NCBI GenBank assembly: GCA_023715185.1
Contig: JAMCAN010000001.1
Span: forward strand, 1,736,001 to 1,800,000
Source of the DNA: Planococcus sp. MER TA 32b
GTDB lineage: Bacteria > Bacillota > Bacilli > Bacillales_A > Planococcaceae
Reading direction: 5' to 3'
DNA: 64,000 bases
Position 1 is the first letter of the stretch, and every line of letters starts with the position of its first letter. Both the position numbers and the translations under genes were made by a program. Below the pieces are notes generated by a model. It was not told the DNA's origin, made no database searches, and was given only the letters and a program-made list of their open reading frames with translations. Positions 22,692 to 30,780 of the stretch are shown here, piece by piece.

Positions 22692-22730
22692 GAGGTGTTT
22701 CCACCTCTTTCCCTATTTGTCTAGGAGGTG
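22692..22730 (+). promoter_or_regulatory. rpsT leader with competing pairings over the ribosome site
   Basis: GAGGTG (22692-22697) and CACCTC (22702-22707) form a tight hairpin with a TTTC loop. The same CACCTC can instead pair with GAGGTG inside the Shine-Dalgarno AGGAGGTG (22725-22730). This would allow a leader switch; S20 autoregulation is an inference. Confidence 0.5.
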
Positions 22731-22736
22731 AAAGAT

Positions 22737-22985
22737 ATGCCAAACATTAAATCTGCGATCAAACGTGTGAGAACGAACGAGACTAAAAACGCTCAAAACA
22801 CGCAAGCTAAATCAGCTATGCGTTCATCTTTGAAAAAAGCTGAGCAAGCTTTGACGAACAAAGACGAAAACGCAAACGCAACGGTTAAAGCTGCGATTAA
22901 ACAAGTGGAAAAAGCGGCTTCAAAAGGCTTAATCCATAAAAACACTGCAGCCCGCCAAAAATCTCGCTTGATGAAACAAGCGTAA
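22737..22985 (+). CDS. rpsT: 30S ribosomal protein S20
   Basis: Primary 16S rRNA-binding protein of the small subunit. It has 82 residues beginning MPNIKSAIKRVRTNE, strongly basic and helical, with the conserved end KNTAARQKSRLMKQA. The frame opens at GTG 22728, but that codon is inside the Shine-Dalgarno AGGAGGTG; ATG 22737 is 6 nt away from it. Monocistronic, with its own promoter and a terminator shared with convergent holA. Confidence 0.98.
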   Translation: MPNIKSAIKRVRTNETKNAQNTQAKSAMRSSLKKAEQALTNKDENANATVKAAIKQVEKAASKGLIHKNTAARQKSRLMKQA

Positions 22986-22991
22986 AAATGT

Positions 22992-23028
22992 AAAAAGCCG
23001 GTTCCTTTTAAAGGAGCCGGCTTTTTTT
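22992..23028. terminator. Bidirectional terminator between rpsT and holA
   Basis: AAAAAGCCGGTTCCTT pairs with AAGGAGCCGGCTTTTT (one G-T pair), followed by TTTTTT on plus and an A/T-rich tail on minus. Confidence 0.9.
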
Positions 23029-23040
23029 CTTTGGTTCGAT

Positions 23041-24072
23041 TTAATCACTCCAGCTGTTCTTGGCTCCGCGCTTCATCAGGAAGAATTCCAGTACGCGTTC
23101 ACGGTTGCCGCTTACGGTTTTTAATTGCAGGTCGATATCTGCCAGATCGCCCAACACTTCCAGCAGGCACTGTTCAGAAATTTGCTGGCGTTTCTCGACG
23201 AGCAGCTTCACTCTGTACGGATGCGCTTTTAATTGCTTGGAGATTTGCTGGGCATGATAGCCTTTCTTCTGCAGATAATAGACATGGACCATGAAACGGA
23301 TCTGCGACGCCAGCAAAGCTGCAAGCGCGACAGGCTCCTCTTTCTGCCTGAGAAGATCGTAATAGACGCTGAGTGCTGTACTGATATTGCCATCCAGATA
23401 AGCCTGCAGCATTTTAAAGGCATCCTGTTCGAGTGTACGGGCAGTCATCTGCTCCACCAATTCTTCTGTAATCTCCCCATCCGCTCCGAGATAAAGCGAC
23501 ATCTTTTCTACTTCAGATGACAGCAGCGTCAGATTGGTGCCGGCCATTTCCACCAGTTTGCGAACGGCGTTGCGGCTGATATCCTTGCCGAAAGATTTCG
23601 CTTCATGCGAGAGCCACGATTCCAGATCATTTGCCTGAAGCGGTTTTGCTTCCACCACAACGGCATGCTGTTTCATCAGCTTGACGACTTTCTTACGCTC
23701 ATCCATTTTTTCGTATGGCGCCACAAAAACGGTTACGGAACTGGAAGGCGGATTTTCCAGCCACGCCTCCAGAACTTTCAGATTATGATTTACTTTTTCC
23801 TTGCCCCTCTCAGCCGCCTTCAAAAAAGAAGCGTTCTTTGCGATGATCAGTTTGCGGTCGCTGAAAAACGGGATGGTGTCTGCTTCGTCGATGGCGTGGT
23901 CGACCGGCACTTCATCCATATCAAAAAAGGACAGTTCGAGTTCTCCTGCCTGCGTCAGGCTTGCCTTCAATAAATCCAGGGTTTTTTCTATAAAATAACT
24001 TTCATTGCCTACAATAAGATAGACGGGGTCAATCTGCCCGCTGCGTATCGATTTCCAAATTGAAGTAATCAT
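23041..24072 (-). CDS. holA: DNA polymerase III subunit delta
   Basis: Clamp-loader subunit that opens the beta sliding clamp. The 343-residue protein starts ITSIWKSIRSGQIDPVYLIVGNE and has the AAA-like layout of HolA with a C-terminal collar domain (QIRFMVHVYYLQKKGYHAQQI). GGAGGCGG precedes the ATG. It is convergent with rpsT and probably monocistronic, lying next to the competence operon as in B. subtilis (yqeN). Confidence 0.95.
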   Translation of the reverse strand: MITSIWKSIRSGQIDPVYLIVGNESYFIEKTLDLLKASLTQAGELELSFFDMDEVPVDHAIDEADTIPFFSDRKLIIAKNASFLKAAERGKEKVNHNLKVLEAWLENPPSSSVTVFVAPYEKMDERKKVVKLMKQHAVVVEAKPLQANDLESWLSHEAKSFGKDISRNAVRKLVEMAGTNLTLLSSEVEKMSLYLGADGEITEELVEQMTARTLEQDAFKMLQAYLDGNISTALSVYYDLLRQKEEPVALAALLASQIRFMVHVYYLQKKGYHAQQISKQLKAHPYRVKLLVEKRQQISEQCLLEVLGDLADIDLQLKTVSGNRERVLEFFLMKRGAKNSWSD

Positions 24073-24227
24073 TATTCCGCCTCCTTCTTATACTATATCG
24101 GATTTGGAGTGATTTGTGGGGTTTGTCTTTTCTGTGACGGCTTACAATTTCGGGCGCTTAAATAAAGTTCTATGTGGATTTTTCAGACGCAGTAGCTTAT
24201 AATTAGAGGGAATTAGGAGGGATAGCC

Positions 24228-24362
24228 ATGAATGAATTTGAAAATAATGTACAATCGAAGCGTAACGACGCAATCGATGCCGGTATGGGATTTGTGGTAT
24301 CATTCGTTTTCTTCGCAGCTATCTTTATCATCGCTGCCGTCGTACAATACGTAGCATTGTAA
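24228..24362 (+). CDS. yqzM: YqzM-like 44-residue membrane protein
   Basis: A very short gene on the plus strand: 44 residues, starting MNEFENNVQSKRNDAIDAG and ending in a hydrophobic helix (about 21-42) with VQYVAL. AGGAGG stands 7 nt before the ATG, and TATAAT lies at 24198-24203. Sequence and position between holA and comEC match B. subtilis YqzM, whose function is unknown to me. A family-1 repeat starts 3 nt after its TAA. Confidence 0.88.
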   Translation: MNEFENNVQSKRNDAIDAGMGFVVSFVFFAAIFIIAAVVQYVAL

Positions 24363-24365
24363 TCA

Positions 24366-24485
24366 AGAAAAGCGTAAGCACCCGCATAGATTTGAAAGGC
24401 ATAAGACAATCTGGCGAAGCGGCATGTTTTCAGCCGCGCAGCCAGAGGGCTTATGACCCGAAAATCTGGGTGCTGCAGTCTGGAC
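24366..24485 (+). repeat. Family-1 structured repeat after yqzM
   Basis: 120 bp from AGAAAAGCGTAAGCACCC to GCAGTCTGGAC. Arms GCACCC/GGGTGC, AGATTT/AAATCT, CATAAG/CTTATG and CTGGC..GCGGC/GCCGC..GCCAG. The AGATTT/AAATCT pair replaces AGCTCT/AGAGCT of the other copies, a compensatory change. Confidence 0.92.
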
Positions 24486-24546
24486 AGGGAAATTTTCTTT
24501 CATAAAATTCTTCAGACTAAGAAAGTTATACTTTTCTTATCCATTC

Positions 24547-24580
24547 AAAAGGTTCCGGCTATCCAGCCGGAACCTTTTTT
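24547..24580. terminator. comEC terminator (bidirectional)
   Basis: AAAAGGTTCCGGCT pairs with AGCCGGAACCTTTT around ATCC; T/A-rich flanks on both sides. It lies just downstream of the comEC stop. Confidence 0.88.
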
Positions 24581-24582
24581 CG

Positions 24583-26778
24583 TTACTTCATCGTCGAAAC
24601 AGTGTAACCGCCTTTATAAAAGACGATTTCAATGGTGCCGGCTTCGGCCGTATTGAGTGTCGGCAAAGCCATATTTCCGAATCTTCCCTTTACCTCTTCC
24701 GCCGGATGGCCGTATCGATTGTCTTTTCCCGTTGAGAACACGGAAAGGTCCGGATTCAGCTTCTTCAGAAAACCTTCTCCGCTGGAAGTTTTGCTGCCGT
24801 GATGGCCAACTTTCAAAATTGTCGTATCTTCCACCAGTTCACCGTAGTTCTTAAGTATTTCATTTTCACCGTCAATTTCAAGATCCCCGGTGAACAGCAC
24901 TTTATACTCTTCGTATTCCATCAGCAAAACCAGTGAATCATTATTGCCGGTATATTCTTCATCGGACGGGCTCAAATAAGTGAATTTCGTATTATCAATA
25001 CTCCAGACACTGCCTCGTCCCGGAAAGCGTACAGTTACACCATCCAAATCCTTTTCAAGACCAATTGCCAGCTCCGTCTTGTGAGAGCCTGGCGACATAT
25101 GGACTTCTTCCACTGCAAACAGCTGAAGAATTTCATCCGCCCCTTCCGCATGGTCGGCATCCGGATGGGAAATAATCAAAGCATCCAGCTTCGAAATGCC
25201 GTTGCCGTTCAGATAAGGCGCCACCACCTGCCTGCCAATTTCAAACGGACGCTGCCTGTCACTGAACCCTTCCCTTCCGAATCGGAGCAGCCCGCCGGCA
25301 TCAACCAGATATACCCCTTTCCTGTACGGCAGTTCGACCAATGCGCTGTCTCCTTGTCCAACATCGATAAAAGTCACACGCAAGGCCCCATCAACATAAG
25401 GCATTACAGTGAAAATGATCGCAGGCATCATTCCGATCCCTATTTTCCACCAGCGAAACCCCTTCTCCGCGCAACTGTAAAAAAGAATGATTCCCGCTAT
25501 CATAGCCATCAAGAATATTCCGGACGGCTTCCCCGGCACCCACATCTGTCCCGGCAATTCCGCCAGCCACACGGTCCAATCCGTCATGATACTCCTGAAC
25601 GGTTCATAATAATAGAAAAGGAAATCCGCAAATGGCTGATAAACCAATGTCAGCCCCAGCAAAATGATATTGATGGGCAAAATGACGATTGTATAGAGCG
25701 GCACAAATAAACTGTTCACCAAAAAAGATGACAGTGACAATCCATAAAAATGGATCAGCAATAACGGATAGAGAGTGAATTGAGACAGGAACGTAATCAT
25801 TAATCCAATTTTAACGGGCGACTTTAATGTCCCGAGGATTTTCAAGGAATAGATGATGCCGAAGCTTGCGCCGTATGAAAGCTGGAAACCGATTTTATAG
25901 ATGGCATAGGAATCTATCGCCATAAAAAGTATAAAGCTCAGAAGCAGGATATGGGCAATAGGCAGCCGGATCCTAAAGAGCCTGAATACCAGAACTGCCG
26001 AAGTCATACTTACGGCACGCCAGACTGAAGGCGCACCGCCCGCCAACAGGGCATATAAAGGCAAAATGATAAGCAGCACCGCCATGGCGTCTTCTTTTCG
26101 TACGCCCAAACGCAGCATCAGAAAATAAAGCAGTCCGCTGATGATGCCGACATGAAGCCCTGAAATCGCAAACAGATGGGAGATGCCCAGCGTCTGCTGG
26201 ATTCTTTGCTCTTCCTTGCTTAGCATCTCCTTCTCACCTATCAGCAATGCTTCCGCTTCTGTCGATAAACTTGCTGGAAAGCTCTGCCGTATATGAGTTT
26301 TCAGTTTTTCGCGCCGTTCGGCCATCGCTGCCAAAAAGCCTGTGGACTCCTTCAGATATTCGAATTTATTGAGCGTCAAAACAGCCGATGCGCCATTGCT
26401 CTTCAAGTAATCAGCCATATCGAAGGCATATTCATGTGAAGGCATGTCAATTTCTTCAAAACCACCTGACACCGCGAACACGGAATTATGGATAGAAGGT
26501 GTTTTTTGCCGCATCTCTTCGGGATTGCTGAACCTGTAATTGGCATATACAATCCCTCCGTCATCAAGGACCATGAGTCCTCTGACTGCATCACCATCCA
26601 CTTTATAGCCTTCTTTGAAGAAAGCGGTTCCTGAATATTCTTCTGCGTACTCCGGCATTGAGGCGTGGCGCAGTTCCTGAAAAGTATAAGCGGGAATAGA
26701 AAAAAACAGCAATAACAAAAAAAGTGAAAGAGTTTCCTTCTTCCAGGCCAGCCATAAAAAAAGCAGCGGCATGAACAC
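24583..26778 (-). CDS. comEC: ComEC/Rec2 DNA uptake channel
   Basis: Membrane channel for uptake of single-stranded DNA in natural competence. The 731 residues from GTG 26778 include many membrane helices, the Competence domain (ALLIGEKEMLSKEEQRI ... HLFAISGLHVGIISGLL), and a C-terminal metallo-beta-lactamase-like domain (FIDVGQGDSALVE, ISHPDADHAEG, LKVGHHGSKTSSGEGF). The frame continues open upstream. A CTG at 26859, overlapping the comEB stop as CTGA, would restore about 27 N-terminal residues beginning SRNSILYFAAATAI and a first membrane helix, giving about 758 residues as in the family. Confidence 0.95.
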   Translation of the reverse strand: MFMPLLFLWLAWKKETLSLFLLLLFFSIPAYTFQELRHASMPEYAEEYSGTAFFKEGYKVDGDAVRGLMVLDDGGIVYANYRFSNPEEMRQKTPSIHNSVFAVSGGFEEIDMPSHEYAFDMADYLKSNGASAVLTLNKFEYLKESTGFLAAMAERREKLKTHIRQSFPASLSTEAEALLIGEKEMLSKEEQRIQQTLGISHLFAISGLHVGIISGLLYFLMLRLGVRKEDAMAVLLIILPLYALLAGGAPSVWRAVSMTSAVLVFRLFRIRLPIAHILLLSFILFMAIDSYAIYKIGFQLSYGASFGIIYSLKILGTLKSPVKIGLMITFLSQFTLYPLLLIHFYGLSLSSFLVNSLFVPLYTIVILPINIILLGLTLVYQPFADFLFYYYEPFRSIMTDWTVWLAELPGQMWVPGKPSGIFLMAMIAGIILFYSCAEKGFRWWKIGIGMMPAIIFTVMPYVDGALRVTFIDVGQGDSALVELPYRKGVYLVDAGGLLRFGREGFSDRQRPFEIGRQVVAPYLNGNGISKLDALIISHPDADHAEGADEILQLFAVEEVHMSPGSHKTELAIGLEKDLDGVTVRFPGRGSVWSIDNTKFTYLSPSDEEYTGNNDSLVLLMEYEEYKVLFTGDLEIDGENEILKNYGELVEDTTILKVGHHGSKTSSGEGFLKKLNPDLSVFSTGKDNRYGHPAEEVKGRFGNMALPTLNTAEAGTIEIVFYKGGYTVSTMK

Positions 26779-26855
26779 GAGGACTCCTGGTGTATCATGC
26801 GCTGCAATAGTTGTGATTGCCGTCGCTGCGGCAAAATACAGAATGCTGTTGCGGC

Positions 26856-27431
26856 TCAGATTTCGATTTCTTCTCCGAATAATTGCTTCACCCGTTCATT
26901 ATAATGGGCCAATTCTTCATCGCTTCCGCCTTTTTCTTTCAATTTCCCTATCAATTCCATGTATAATGACGCTTTTTCAACGCTTAAAAAATCGATTTGC
27001 CGTTCGTCAAAATTGACCTGGATCACTTCCACCCCTGCCTGTTCCAGTAATTCGATGGCATATTCATGGTTTCTGTAATCCGTTGCATAGTACAAGCGGA
27101 CAATACCAGCCTGTATAATCGACTTCGTGCACTGCAGACATGGAAAATGGCTGACGTAGATATCCGCGCCGCTGACACTGACGCCATATTTTGAGCATTG
27201 CAGCAATGCGTTCATCTCTGCATGTATGGTTCTGACACAATGGCCATCCACAACATAACAGCCTTTATCGATGCAATGATCGCCACCCGAAATTGAACCG
27301 TTGTAGCCTCCCGCAATAACCCTGCGGTCGCGGACGATAGTGGCTCCTACAGCCAGCCGGGTGCAGGTGCTCCGTAACGCAAGCAAATGGCTTTGCGCCA
27401 TGAAAAATTGATCCCAAGTTATTCGCTTCAT
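26856..27431 (-). CDS. comEB: ComEB / dCMP deaminase family protein
   Basis: Zinc deaminase converting dCMP to dUMP; encoded in the late competence operon although not essential for DNA uptake in B. subtilis. The 191-residue protein has the catalytic HAEMNALLQC (His-Ala-Glu) and PCLQC zinc motifs and an upstream HCIDKGCYVVDGHC cluster. GGGGGG lies upstream of the ATG. Its stop codon probably overlaps the comEC start. Confidence 0.95.
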   Translation of the reverse strand: MKRITWDQFFMAQSHLLALRSTCTRLAVGATIVRDRRVIAGGYNGSISGGDHCIDKGCYVVDGHCVRTIHAEMNALLQCSKYGVSVSGADIYVSHFPCLQCTKSIIQAGIVRLYYATDYRNHEYAIELLEQAGVEVIQVNFDERQIDFLSVEKASLYMELIGKLKEKGGSDEELAHYNERVKQLFGEEIEI

Positions 27432-27496
27432 TATTAATTGCCCCCCGCTTTTTACTGTCAGTTTAAGTTTAGCAGAGGTGTTAAGTACGTCAACAT

Positions 27497-28186
27497 TCAG
27501 TTGGCTGAAATTGAATCTTTCAGTTTTTCAAAAGTTTTATCGCCTATGCCACTGACATCCTTTAAGGCATCGATGCTTGAAAAAGGACCGTTCTCGTCCC
27601 GGTATGCGATGATGGCAGCCGCTTTTGACGGACCGATTCCCGGCAGCGTCATCAGGGTTGTGTCATCCGCTGTATTGATATTGACCGGACCGCCTGCATC
27701 AGCTGCAGAACCAGCTGGTGCAGAAGGAGATGCGACTGCCGGTGGAGGAGCAATGGCTGTGTCACCGATTTTCGGAACATAGATGCTCATTTCATCTGTC
27801 AATTTCATCGCCAGGTTAAGGGATAACGCATCTGCGTCCGGTAGAAAGCCTCCAGCAAGTTCGACTGCCATATGCAAACGCGATTCCGCAGGCAGCTCAA
27901 ATACACCCGGTTTCTCAACATGGCCTTTTATTTCGATAAGTATTTTTTCGGGCTGCGGCTCTTCGGCTGGTTGGGTTTCATCTTTCAAAGTTGGGGTTTC
28001 ATTCGGCTGAGGGGATTCAGCTATAATAAGATCAGATGGCGCCGCTGTAATTTCTTCGGGTTCGCCATGGGGCATTAAAAAATAAAACGCCAGCATGAGT
28101 ATGACTGCAGCGGGGATCAGCAGTCTGCTGTATTTACTGAAAACCTGTTGGATTGTCAGCTTGCATCCCTCTTTCCTGGGGAGCAA
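27497..28186 (-). CDS. comEA: ComEA DNA receptor for competence
   Basis: Membrane-anchored double-stranded DNA receptor. It has an N-terminal helix (RLLIPAAVILMLAFYFLM), a flexible Pro/Glu-rich stretch, an SLBB domain (IEIKGHVEKPGVFELP ... LAGGF), a Gly/Ala/Pro linker, and a C-terminal helix-hairpin-helix domain (VNINTADDTTLMTLPGIGPSK). The longest frame starts at TTG 28186, 14 nt from the expected transcript start and without a ribosome site. CTG 28159, 7 nt after AGAGGG, is the better-supported start. First gene of the comEA-EB-EC operon. Confidence 0.94.
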   Translation of the reverse strand: MLPRKEGCKLTIQQVFSKYSRLLIPAAVILMLAFYFLMPHGEPEEITAAPSDLIIAESPQPNETPTLKDETQPAEEPQPEKILIEIKGHVEKPGVFELPAESRLHMAVELAGGFLPDADALSLNLAMKLTDEMSIYVPKIGDTAIAPPPAVASPSAPAGSAADAGGPVNINTADDTTLMTLPGIGPSKAAAIIAYRDENGPFSSIDALKDVSGIGDKTFEKLKDSISAN

Positions 28187-28206
28187 TTAATATAGAAGCT
28201 TTCTGA

Positions 28207-28235
28207 ATTATACAATTATTGCAATCTGCTGTCCA
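28207..28235 (-). promoter_or_regulatory. Sigma-A-type promoter for comEA operon
   Basis: Minus strand TGGACA (28230-28235), 17-bp spacer, TATAAT (28207-28212). No ComK box was identified with confidence. Confidence 0.75.
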
Positions 28236-28261
28236 GTTTCCACAAAATGAATAAAATAAAA

Positions 28262-28280
28262 AACCGCCACTGGGGCGGTT
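28262..28280 (-). terminator. Terminator of the yqeG-yqeM operon
   Basis: AACCGCC pairs with GGCGGTT and is followed on minus by TTTTTTATTTTATT. It lies 13 bp after the yqeM stop. Confidence 0.85.
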
Positions 28281-28292
28281 GAAAATTTTGCA

Positions 28293-29021
28293 TCAAACTT
28301 TTCTGGCGCAGAAAAAAATACGTTCGCTTTCTCTGGATGGTTCAGCTTCTGTAAAATCCGCTGTGATGGATTCTATGACAAAGCCTGCAGCTTTCAACCA
28401 GGTAGTATAGGTTGAAACCGGAAATGTCCGCTGTTCATGAGTTTCTTCGAAACGCTGATAAAGGTCTTCCTGCTGCTGCACAAAAAAAGTGATGTCATGG
28501 ATTACACTGTGCTTCGTTTTGCCTGGTTCCGTGTGCCAGATAAAAGAAACGTCATCATCATCCAGTATAAAGGGACTGTTCATATAGACTTCATCGACTT
28601 TGTAGATCGAATGAACGTCGAAAAAGAACATGCCATCGTCGTTTAAAGCTTTATGCACTTCGTTGAAAGTTTTCTGGACCTGTTCCCCGTTCTTCAAGTA
28701 ATTCAGCGAATCGATCGCGATTGTCACCGCGTCAAACCCCTGAAGTCCTTCAAGATTATCCATTGATAATTGATAAGTCGGGATGCGGAGGTTCGCTTCC
28801 TGAAAACGCTGATTTGCCATTGTAAGCATTTGTTCCGATAAATCACTGGCCGTCACTTCATAACCAAGTTCCGCAAAAAGCTGGGCAAGCGTCCCTGTGC
28901 CACATGCAAGATCCAGCAGCTTTCCGGACGGTTTCCGGGAAGCTGCCCATTCCACATATTGTTCATACGGGATATCCTGCATCAAACTGTCATAAATTGA
29001 AGCGAACTTGCCGTAACTCAT
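28293..29021 (-). CDS. yqeM: Class I SAM-dependent methyltransferase (YqeM)
   Basis: Substrate unknown. The 242-residue protein has a SAM-binding motif LLDLACGTGTLAQLF (about 34-48), ASDLSEQML, and DAVTIAIDSLNYL. Its ATG overlaps the rsfS stop by 4 bp, making it the last gene of the overlapping run yqeG-yqeH-aroE-yhbY-nadD-yqeK-rsfS-yqeM. Confidence 0.9.
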   Translation of the reverse strand: MSYGKFASIYDSLMQDIPYEQYVEWAASRKPSGKLLDLACGTGTLAQLFAELGYEVTASDLSEQMLTMANQRFQEANLRIPTYQLSMDNLEGLQGFDAVTIAIDSLNYLKNGEQVQKTFNEVHKALNDDGMFFFDVHSIYKVDEVYMNSPFILDDDDVSFIWHTEPGKTKHSVIHDITFFVQQQEDLYQRFEETHEQRTFPVSTYTTWLKAAGFVIESITADFTEAEPSRESERIFFCARKV

Positions 29022-29356
29022 ATTTCCATTTCAGGCGCTTCTCTCCAGAGGCGCTCCAAATTATAGTAAGAACGTTCATCCTTATGGAATACGTGGGCTA
29101 CCACATCTCCAAGGTCTACGAGAATCCATCGCGCCGAATCAAATCCTTCGACACTCTTGACTTCATTTCCCGCTTCGTTCGATTTCTCGATCAATTCACG
29201 CGCAATCGCTTGCACCTGACGATCGGAGTTGCCGCTGCAGATGACGAAATAATCCGCAAGCAAAGAAATCCCTTCCATATTAAGGACAACGATGTCCTCC
29301 GCTTTCTTTTCCTCGGCAGCTTGATAAGCCATTTGCAATAATGTATGTTCAGTCAT
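29018..29356 (-). CDS. rsfS: Ribosome silencing factor RsfS
   Basis: Binds L14 of the 50S subunit and blocks subunit joining under nutrient limitation. The 112-residue protein contains the conserved DIVVLNMEGISLLADYFVICSG and RWILVDLGDVVAHVFH. It overlaps both neighbours by 4 bp (yqeK upstream, yqeM downstream). Confidence 0.97.
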   Translation of the reverse strand: MTEHTLLQMAYQAAEEKKAEDIVVLNMEGISLLADYFVICSGNSDRQVQAIARELIEKSNEAGNEVKSVEGFDSARWILVDLGDVVAHVFHKDERSYYNLERLWREAPEMEI

Positions 29357-29928
29357 TCTTTCACTTTCCCTTTCTGTTGCACGAAGTATTCATAACACTT
29401 CAGTGAATCCGGATAGACCGGCTGATTTTTTGATACTAGAAAATCGATGCTGTGTTTGACGCAGGCTTCCATCATAACATCCAATCCCTGTTCTTTTAAT
29501 TGGCGCAATTCTTCGACGCCTTTGAATTTCCTGCCGGGTTCCACAAGATCTGCGATATAGACCACTTTTTCAAGATCGGACATTCCTGCGCGGCCTGTGG
29601 TGTGATAACGGATGGCATTTAGAATATCCTCATCTTTAACACCAAATTCATCCGAGGCGACATAAGCGCCTACAGGAGCATGCCATAATTCCGAATGATA
29701 TTCCAAAAGGAGCGGATCCATCTTCTCTTTCTCAATAACCGATTTCATCCATTCCCGGTCGGAAAATTTGGCAACGTCATGAAGAATTGCCGCCACCTGC
29801 GCCTTTTCCTGTGGAACGCCAAAACGGATGGCAAGCGCAGTCGCTGTGTTCAAAACTCCGACAACGTGGACGTACCGGTTATCTGGCAGGCGTTTCTTAA
29901 CGAGCTGGAGCATCTTGCTCTGGTTCAT
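29353..29928 (-). CDS. yqeK: HD-domain hydrolase YqeK (Ap4A hydrolase family)
   Basis: Members of this family hydrolyse diadenosine tetraphosphate symmetrically to ADP (family knowledge). The 191-residue protein carries the HD motif AAILHDVAKFSDREW and a later RYHTTGRAGMSDLEKVVYIADLVEPGR. It overlaps nadD by 32 bp and rsfS by 4 bp. Confidence 0.93.
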   Translation of the reverse strand: MNQSKMLQLVKKRLPDNRYVHVVGVLNTATALAIRFGVPQEKAQVAAILHDVAKFSDREWMKSVIEKEKMDPLLLEYHSELWHAPVGAYVASDEFGVKDEDILNAIRYHTTGRAGMSDLEKVVYIADLVEPGRKFKGVEELRQLKEQGLDVMMEACVKHSIDFLVSKNQPVYPDSLKCYEYFVQQKGKVKE

Positions 29929-30484
29929 ATAACCCCTCCTTCCGGATATAGGCTTCGACTTTCTCGGGCACGAAAAATGTCAATGGCCGATTTGCCGCGA
30001 CCCTTTCACGTAGCATTGTCGAAGAGAGATGCATTTCTGGTGAATCAATCATCATTACCGGGAAATCGGTGGAAGCGTCATAACCCGGACGCCCTATTCC
30101 AACAAACTGGACCAGTTCCGCCAGTTCATGGATCCGGTGCCAGGAATTCAATTCCTGTATCGAATCTCCCCCGATGATGAAGTAGAATTCCTTATCCGGC
30201 TCCCGCTCCACCAGCTGGCTGACAGTATTATAAGTATACGATACACCGCCGGTTTTGATTTCAAAATCTTCGATGCGGAATTGAGGGAAATCTTCGATTG
30301 CCAGTTCGGTCATCTTAAGACGCTGAGAAGTGTCGGCTCCATGGACATCCTTATGCGGCGCTGTCGCATTGGGCATGAATCTGACTTCCTCAAGACCCAG
30401 GCTGTAATAGGCTTCGTTGGCCATAATAAGATGGCCGAAATGCGGCGGATTGAAGGTTCCTCCCAGGATCCCGACTTTTTTCAT
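29897..30484 (-). CDS. nadD: Nicotinate-nucleotide adenylyltransferase
   Basis: Forms deamido-NAD from nicotinate mononucleotide and ATP. The 195-residue protein has the GGTFNPPHFGHL nucleotidyltransferase motif at 9-20 (HxGH) and the C-terminal LSSTMLRERV (ISSTxxR type). The ATG overlaps the yhbY stop by 4 bp, and the 3' end overlaps yqeK. Confidence 0.97.
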   Translation of the reverse strand: MKKVGILGGTFNPPHFGHLIMANEAYYSLGLEEVRFMPNATAPHKDVHGADTSQRLKMTELAIEDFPQFRIEDFEIKTGGVSYTYNTVSQLVEREPDKEFYFIIGGDSIQELNSWHRIHELAELVQFVGIGRPGYDASTDFPVMMIDSPEMHLSSTMLRERVAANRPLTFFVPEKVEAYIRKEGLYEPEQDAPAR

Positions 30485-30780
30485 CGCTTCACCGGGAGCT
30501 CGATCCGCTTATTGTTCACCGATTGTTTATAAAGGACAACCGTATGGCCGATCAATTGCACCAATTCAGCTTTCGTCCCTTTGGCCAATTTTTCGGCCAC
30601 TTCGTTCTTATCATCTTCATTGTTTTGAAGGATGCTGATTTTAACCAGTTCACGCTTTTCCAGTGCTTCTGAAATTTGAACGATCATCGCTTCGTTGACT
30701 CCGCCTTTGCCCACCTGAAAAATCGGATCGACGTGATGTGCTTCACTTCTTAAAAAACGCTTTTGTTTACCTGTTAACAT
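30481..30780 (-). CDS. yhbY: RNA-binding protein YhbY (YqeI)
   Basis: Small CRM-domain protein associated with pre-50S particles. The 99-residue protein starts MLTGKQKRFLRSEAHHVDPIF and has the GKGGVNEAM loop (GxxG-type). AGGAGG precedes the ATG; the start overlaps aroE by 14 bp. Confidence 0.96.
   Translation of the reverse strand: MLTGKQKRFLRSEAHHVDPIFQVGKGGVNEAMIVQISEALEKRELVKISILQNNEDDKNEVAEKLAKGTKAELVQLIGHTVVLYKQSVNNKRIELPVKR

Noticed and set aside
24203-24409. 68-residue minus-strand open frame
   Set aside because: Antisense to the yqzM gene, which has a ribosome site and a recognisable sequence.
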